Shown here in pieces: positions 32,652 through 37,663 of a stretch of 37,663 nt of DNA. Origin of the DNA: Spongospora subterranea f. sp. subterranea (Eukaryota > Endomyxa: Phytomyxea > Phytomyxea > Plasmodiophorida); assembly GCA_049724395.1 (NCBI GenBank), contig JAUGWO010000276.1, forward strand, positions 1 through 37,663. Direction: 5' to 3'. The translations under genes and the position numbers were made by a program. Under the pieces are notes generated by a model. The model saw only the letters and a program-made list of their open reading frames with translations, was not told where the DNA came from and searched no databases. Each line of letters begins with the position of its first letter. Position 1 is the first letter of the stretch.

Positions 32652-32930
32652 ATGCTAATTAACAGAGCACGAACTGGACATAGCAGATGCAGACAACACC
32701 TCAGCAACATTGGAATGGAAGATACGAACAAGTGCAGGCACTGTAACAAACATCCTGAAACAATTGAACATCAAGTATTACAATGCGAAGTATTTAAAAG
32801 ACGACTCAAGAAAAGCAGGCGGATCTACGAGACGCTACCGGTAACTTCGTTCAACACTGCAAGTTGGAGCCATGAAAAGGCAATGACAAAAATCTTGCGC
32901 AAAGCCGAAAAAGCAGGCTGCTTTATCTAG
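32652..32930 (+). CDS. LINE ORF2 C-terminal zinc finger fragment
   Basis: The frame is open from about 32515 (SFKLQLKKYERGQLK...) and ends with TAG at 32928-32930. It contains CRHCNKHPETIEHQVLQC, the C-x2-C...H-x4-C finger at the C-terminus of many LINE ORF2 proteins, followed by a basic tail. The first ATG is at 32652, but this is not an independent gene; it is the continuation of the RNase H frame after a frameshift. Confidence 0.8.
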   Translation: MLINRARTGHSRCRQHLSNIGMEDTNKCRHCNKHPETIEHQVLQCEVFKRRLKKSRRIYETLPVTSFNTASWSHEKAMTKILRKAEKAGCFI

Positions 32931-33229
32931 ATGTGATTAGTCTTTATTGGGTCTGACCACATGGCCATAATGAATGTGGGAGAGGAAGCTGCTTGCAGTG
33001 ACCTCGAAACTCTGGATAGGCAATTTAATCGGGTGGGGCAGGTCCCATTCGGTGTGGTCGTTAGGACAGGTTATGTTGATGAATCCAGCTGGTCTAAAAG
33101 GTTCCTTCATTGGATCCCCAAGCTACTTGTAGCGGCCAGGCGGAAGTAGGGAAAGCCTGGTAGTACACAGGCTTACTCAACCCATAAGAACCCGCGATCC
33201 TTTGTATACCATACCATACCATTAACGTC

Positions 33230-33860
33230 CCGATTACAGCAGCGAATTTACAGCAGTTCTTGTGATCCATCAACTGGATACGAGGGAATATTCCACGTTA
33301 TGTTCAATTGATCGACCCTTTGCAGAAACTACTGGTCCGCTGCTGCAAAATTGTCGATTCATTCAAACAAACACAGTTGCGACGAGTCAATGTTGTCCAC
33401 CATGGGGGTTGGACGTCTGAACACGCCAAATGTTTTTCGAATTGAAGCAAGTTCTCACCAAGTTTATAACTTATGGCCCACGTTAAGGACGACTGGAGAC
33501 TATGCTCCTTTCCTGATGATTCGAACGGTTTTTGGTCAGTTTTCCTTAAACCGATCCCTCTCAACGACAGAGGCAAAGACTTTTCGGTCATGTTCTGGCA
33601 CTTTCAAAGACATTGGCATCGGAAAAGCAGATAAATTTTCTGCAGGATTGGCACAGTATTTTACCTTTAGTGAACATGGCCATGAACCACATAATCCGTC
33701 CTCGGGTGAAGTATGTACCGTTCACCATCTTCACTGACCTCGCCCCTTCACGAAGCCGAATGACGAAACAGGTCGGGCGAATGAACACCTATTTAGAGGG
33801 CGAACACACAGATACTGTGCATACACAAATTGCAAGAAATGTATTTACTTTCAGTTAATA
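33230..33860 (+). mobile_element. Ty3 integrase fragment
   Basis: About 33560-33600 reads PLNDRGKDFSVMFW, matching the DRGPQFISKFW region of integrase. About 33640-33730 reads DWHSILPLVNMAMNHIIRP, matching DWSSLLPMAEFAYNNTIHS. It ends directly at the downstream side of L2. Broken fossil. Confidence 0.65.
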
Positions 33861-33969
33861 TGTCAATTCGCCACGACTCTTCCATGGGTCAATCGTCAGG
33901 AATTTGAAAATTTCTAGCTTATGTTGGTCGCTTCTCGAAGAATACTCGATTTTGCTAACACAGCAAAGT

Positions 33970-35640
33970 ATAAAGACACAAACTACACAAAATGACATCA
34001 AACTGGATCATACCCATGCTGCAACAAATCAGCCAAATTCCCCACGAAGTCCAGCAATTCCCCATGGATCCTTGGTGAACGACTATTGAACACTTTTTCC
34101 ATCAAGTGCTTGTCCCTATACCAGCGAATTAAGAAGATAGAAATCAGATAGTACATGAGGATCTTTTACCTAAACCTCTTATAGTTCGAGCAATTGGTGC
34201 GGTCATTTGGTACGAAAAATTGTTGAGAAAAACGAATATTGATAACCGCATTGAATAACATTCCGCTTTCAACATCTGTCGCCAACAAATGATCACTGTG
34301 AAGATTGATACCATTAATACTGGGGTGTAATGGACAGGACGATCATTCGAGTTGACAACCTTGAGTCCTTTGCCTCAACTGACATCAATATCGACTTCAT
34401 AAGCAGCTGGTGATCATTCCCCAATGAGTCACTACGAAGATCAAGGTAGTCAAAGAACACAGTCAGGAGTTTGTTCCTAATCAACGATCAATATCGGATT
34501 ATGGCGATAATTACAGTGGACAGAGGGAATACCAATCCGTTATCGTGAATGATTTGTGTGTTTGATCACACAGGTTCCTGATAATAATCAAATAGAATGA
34601 GGTCACAGATAGTGCTATAGCGCTCCAGTTCAGTCATTACCATTGCAAACACGAAAATGTGATCGCTAGTTCCTCAGCACGACCAATGGTCTCATGATTG
34701 GCCTTGCGAGCGATTCCGTCTGTAGGTTTTCGGACGATAAATGGAATAAGCCTCTTCATCAAAATGTCCCGTCTGAGAGATTTAGTTAACAATCATCCTC
34801 AGATATGGAATGGGACAAGAGTGGTTCTGTCACCATAAAAACACGTACCGAAGTGGAAGAATTATATCTTTCGATTCCTTAATCTCCCTCCCCACTAAAT
34901 TAATCAAATCTCCATTGAGCCCAATACGGTTTGTGTCGACTGTTTTAAGATGAAGATCGAGGTAGCTAAAGAATCGAGAGAGAATATCGTCCCTAGTGAA
35001 ATTGAACAACTTAGTGGTGCAGATCACGATGGAAAGAGTCACCAGGAATACCAATCCGATTCCATCAAATATTTCGCATCACCAACGATCCTGATAATGA
35101 CAGTATTAAATGTTGCCCCCGACCCCGTTTATTGCACCAATTACCGTTTCAAATTCATCGCTTGTGCCCCGACACAAATAACAGGTTTGGGATCGATCAT
35201 GGAAAATGAGTTGAGACAAGAAGGAATCGGACCTGGGATAAATATTCAGTTAAACAGTTAAACTTCAAATGCGGAATGGGTCCTGAGTTATTCGGCAGTG
35301 CTTTCCTACCGATTATTGTGATTCAACAGCACATTTCTCTCTTCTTGGTTTATCTCATTCTGGACTATTCTCACCATATCGAGATCCCCCAAAAAATCCG
35401 CAATCGCACCGTTAAACAATTTACTGATTGACATCAACTCTAAAACCCAACCATGCATGTGATAACACGACAAAAAGAACGAACCGTATTGTGGTTTCAA
35501 TCACGTGATTCCAAATACGCTTGGGCATGCGCTTCCAATAATAGGAACCCTCCATCTTCCAACGATAGGAACCCCTCTTTTGAACTTCTGGGTAACGAGG
35601 ACCGTAAAAATGACCGCTGTTGATAAACAGACATAAACCG
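33970..35640 (-). pseudogene. L2: decayed copy of the L family downstream of S2
   Basis: All L1 exons can be followed at about +8.48-8.50 kb: a (ending about 35310), b (about 35236-35140), c, d (RDDILSRFFSYLDLHLKTVD, about 34990-34850), e (about 34800-34640), f, g (about 34470-34170) and a last exon from about 34102 (DKHLMEKVFNSRS, ending GYDPV-stop near 33987). Relative to L1 there are single-base shifts in exons a, b, e and g, giving early stops, while splice signals are mostly kept. It is a recent pseudogene, or a copy now expressing only short products. The last-exon acceptor (TATAG|G) is better here than in L1. Confidence 0.65.
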
Positions 35641-35668
35641 GGGAAGAAACCGAGAACCTCAAATCAGA

Positions 35669-37663
35669 TTACTCAATGCCGGTGTTCCTGATGGCTTCGA
35701 TCAACAGTTCTTGATCGTAGGGGACCTTACTATCAACATGATATCAAACACAGATGATCATCAAGACGGCAATCAAAATTTACGAACAAGATTTGAAAAA
35801 AGTCCTTCATGGCTTTGTCAACCGGATCAGATGGGATTGGGATCAAGTTTTGGTCGAAAGAAAGTTTGCTATGGACAGGAAATCAGATGAATATTATGAC
35901 GAAGGGGATTGGCCATTCCGTACAATATCGGATAAAGGTTCTCAAGGGCTCCCACCAATTCAGCAGACTTGCGAATTTCAGCAGGCGGAAGGTTTCTGAA
36001 ACCAGATAGTACAGAATCATTAAACAATGTTGTGTTGAAAAATCGCGAACAAAATTCAATACCGAATTTGACCGTTCCCAGATTTGAGCAACTTTCTCAA
36101 AACAGGCAAAAGAGGGCCAGGGGGGTTCCTGTGGATAAAATATCAAATACTGAAGAGAATGCGGTGAACGATTTCGTACAAAATTTGAAAAAATAATTGT
36201 TCAAGATTTGTCAGGTCTGAATCACATTTGACCATCTTCAATACATCACGTGCAAAATTTGGAGGAAAATTGCTATGGGAAAGAGATGAGAAAAAATAAT
36301 GATGATAAGAGGACTGGATGGGTTTGTACAAAAAGTGAAACAGCAGTTCAGGAGATCTCAGATCATATCCAGATTTGATCAACCCGATGACCAACCGGGC
36401 TGCGATGGGAGAATCTTTACTATGGATCAGCAATCAGAAAAAGACTTCATCAAGACGAGGCAAATCGATCACGAACAAGTAATTGAACAGTTTTCGGATG
36501 TCTCCAATGTCATACAAGTGGGTTAGAACCAGGTTCACTAGGCGCATAGAAGAGGGAGAATGTTCACTTTTGACAACAAAGTGAGATGATGATGATGATC
36601 AAGAGAGGGAAACGATTTAATACAAAAGCGATAGCAGCTCTGCAAGTGGTTCCGCATCTGCACCAGACTCGATCAACTTGCTCAAAAGACGCAGAAAGTT
36701 GCGAGGAAGATGGCTATCAGAGGAATTACAAAAAGATTATGATCAGGAGAAAACGAACGATCCATTACAAGAGGGAAAAAAGGGATTTCAGGGCTTCAAC
36801 GTCGGCACCGATTTTCTGCAATTTTGGAAAAAATGACGGAGTAGGGGGGGGCCTATGCACGATTAGACAATGACTGATTGACGCAGCTGAACGATATCTG
36901 ATACAGCAATGCAAGCAGCTCTTGACGGGATTCCTCATTCGATACAGCTTCCAGCAACGATTTCACAAAGGCAGGATTCTCGAGTAAATAGGGAACAATG
37001 GGCGGATTAATGTCGAATGCAGATTAAATATTGATTGATTGACGCAGCTGAACCATTTCTGATACAGGAGTGAAACCAGCTCTTGGGGGGTTTCCTCCTT
37101 CAGACTTCCCGCAACGATTTCACAAAGGCAGGATTATCGAATAACATGGACTCCAGAGAGGGGGACCTATGCACGATTAGATATTGATTGATTGAACCAG
37201 CTGAACCATTTCTGATACAGGAGTGAAACCAGCTCTTGACGGGTTTCCTTATTCGAGAAAAATCCCAGCACCCGTTTCACACGAGCTGCATTCTCGGAAG
37301 GACAAACGCTGTGGACAGGAAATATGTTAAGTGACTCTGAAAAAGAGAGATCTCAACGGTCCCGTACATCAGTGAACACAGTCCTTCAAGTGCTTCCCCA
37401 TCCACGCCGGTTTCGAGAAACTTCTGTGCAAGACGCAAAACAGTGGAAGGAAAGTCACTATGTGCAACCAATCTCAAAATAACTATGAACAGGACAGTGC
37501 TGAGCGATATCGTACAAGACTGAAAACAGGTCTTCAAGTGCTTCCGCATCAGCACCAGACTCAACCAATTTCTGCCCAAGATGTGCAACGTGCTGAGGAA
37601 GGTCTCTATTAACAGGAAAATAGATGATGATTATAATCCAGAGAAAACGGAACCATTCCGTAC
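35669..37663 (-). CDS. S2: paralogue of S1, 5' end beyond the right edge
   Basis: Exons (minus strand): 37605-37516, 37457-37368, 37308-37219, [extra units 37166-37066 and about 36990-36905], 36852-36769, 36713-36624, 36566-36477, 36419-36330, 36272-36180, 36128-36063, 35995-35924, 35868-35788, 35729-35669 (TAA). Exons, introns, phase 2 and the stop codon match S1; the stop is exactly 8500 bp away. The window ends at the donor of the next intron. Three tandem copies of the S1 exon-8 unit are present. The second has an in-frame stop and a length not divisible by 3, and the third lacks its AG acceptor. If both are skipped, the frame stays open to the end. Probably secreted like S1 (inferred from the paralogue). 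Confidence 0.65.

Larger units (their letters stand above)
31131..33222. repeat. Inverted repeat of about 270 bp formed by two LINE 3' ends
   Basis: Arms are about 31131-31400 and 32940-33222. They look like terminal inverted repeats of one 2.1-kb element. However, both outer ends are (TACCA)n tails and the inner part of the right arm is the LINE 3' UTR, so two opposite LINE insertions explain them better. Confidence 0.85.
31620..33222 (+). mobile_element. 5'-truncated LINE with RNase H and zinc finger
   Basis: The end of a LINE ORF2 (post-RT region, RNase H, C-terminal CCHC-type finger) is followed by a 3' UTR and a (TACCA)n tail at 33205-33222. No endonuclease or reverse transcriptase motifs occur upstream, so the copy is 5'-truncated as usual for LINEs. 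RNase H in ORF2 points to the I/Tad/R1-type superclades. A tail of TACCA units rather than poly(A) is a useful family mark. One frameshift near 32.5 kb separates the RNase H frame from the zinc-finger frame. Confidence 0.85.
25434..37663. repeat. Segmental duplication of the S-L block
   Basis: About 25.43-29.0 kb and 33.97-37.66 kb carry the same exons in the same order and orientation. Offset is 8481 bp within L, 8500 bp at the S stop codon and about 8790 bp at the S repeats, the growth being due to the extra repeat units in the right copy. The island 29.65-33.85 kb of Ty3 and LINE debris separates them. Confidence 0.9.

Noticed and set aside
31131-33222. DNA transposon with long terminal inverted repeats around an RNase H gene
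   Set aside because: The arms are LINE 3' UTRs with TACCA tails pointing outward; two LINE insertions explain them without a new element type.

Overview
The window looks like a repeat-rich segment of a eukaryotic nuclear genome. The host genes carry many very short GT-AG introns (about 50-70 nt, a few of 140-180 nt) and use the standard genetic code. The transposons are Ty3 chromoviruses with Tf1/sushi-type self-priming LTRs, a Ty1/copia remnant, LINEs with RNase H and a pogo-like DNA-transposon piece. Short introns plus self-priming chromoviruses fit a fungus, perhaps an early-diverging one, but I cannot fix the taxon. No tRNA, rRNA or CRISPR was seen.

Left part, 1-17.9 kb: a graveyard of nested mobile elements. 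A minus-strand Ty3 element (1-1402) sits inside a Ty1/copia gag (1403-1837). A young, near-whole Ty3 chromovirus (2494-7391) with apparently identical LTRs and a 5-bp target duplication sits inside the pol tail of an older relative. Further Ty3 fossils lie at 7.7-8.2, 8.3-10.8, 13.0-13.6 and 14.2-15.6 kb; the last carries a 64-bp-arm inverted repeat.

Host genes, all read on the minus strand. Gene T (20725-18063) is a predicted secreted, membrane-anchored protein of about 431 aa. It has about 15 exons whose introns are all phase 1, and an internal duplication of a multi-exon module. Gene S1 (29632-27169) is a predicted secreted protein of 514 aa in 17 exons. All its introns are phase 2, and a run of exons of exactly 90 nt each encodes one 30-residue helical repeat. 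Gene S2 (from beyond the right edge to 35669) is its paralogue, offset by exactly 8500 bp at the stop codon. Downstream of each S lies a copy of a second family, L. L1 (about 27.1-25.4 kb) looks intact in its internal exons. L2 (about 35.6-34.0 kb) and L3 (about 25.0-23.8 kb) are decayed. The region therefore arose by duplication of an S-L block.

Between the two S-L blocks (29.65-33.85 kb) is an island of Ty3 debris with two LINE 3' ends of the same family in opposite orientation. It contains a 5'-truncated LINE with RNase H and a C-terminal zinc finger. A second such island (20.8-23.4 kb) separates T from L3.

The most notable content is the exon-per-repeat architecture of S and the phase-uniform T gene. 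I recognise no known family for S, L or T. Exon models were built by hand from splice motifs and frame continuity, without transcript evidence.
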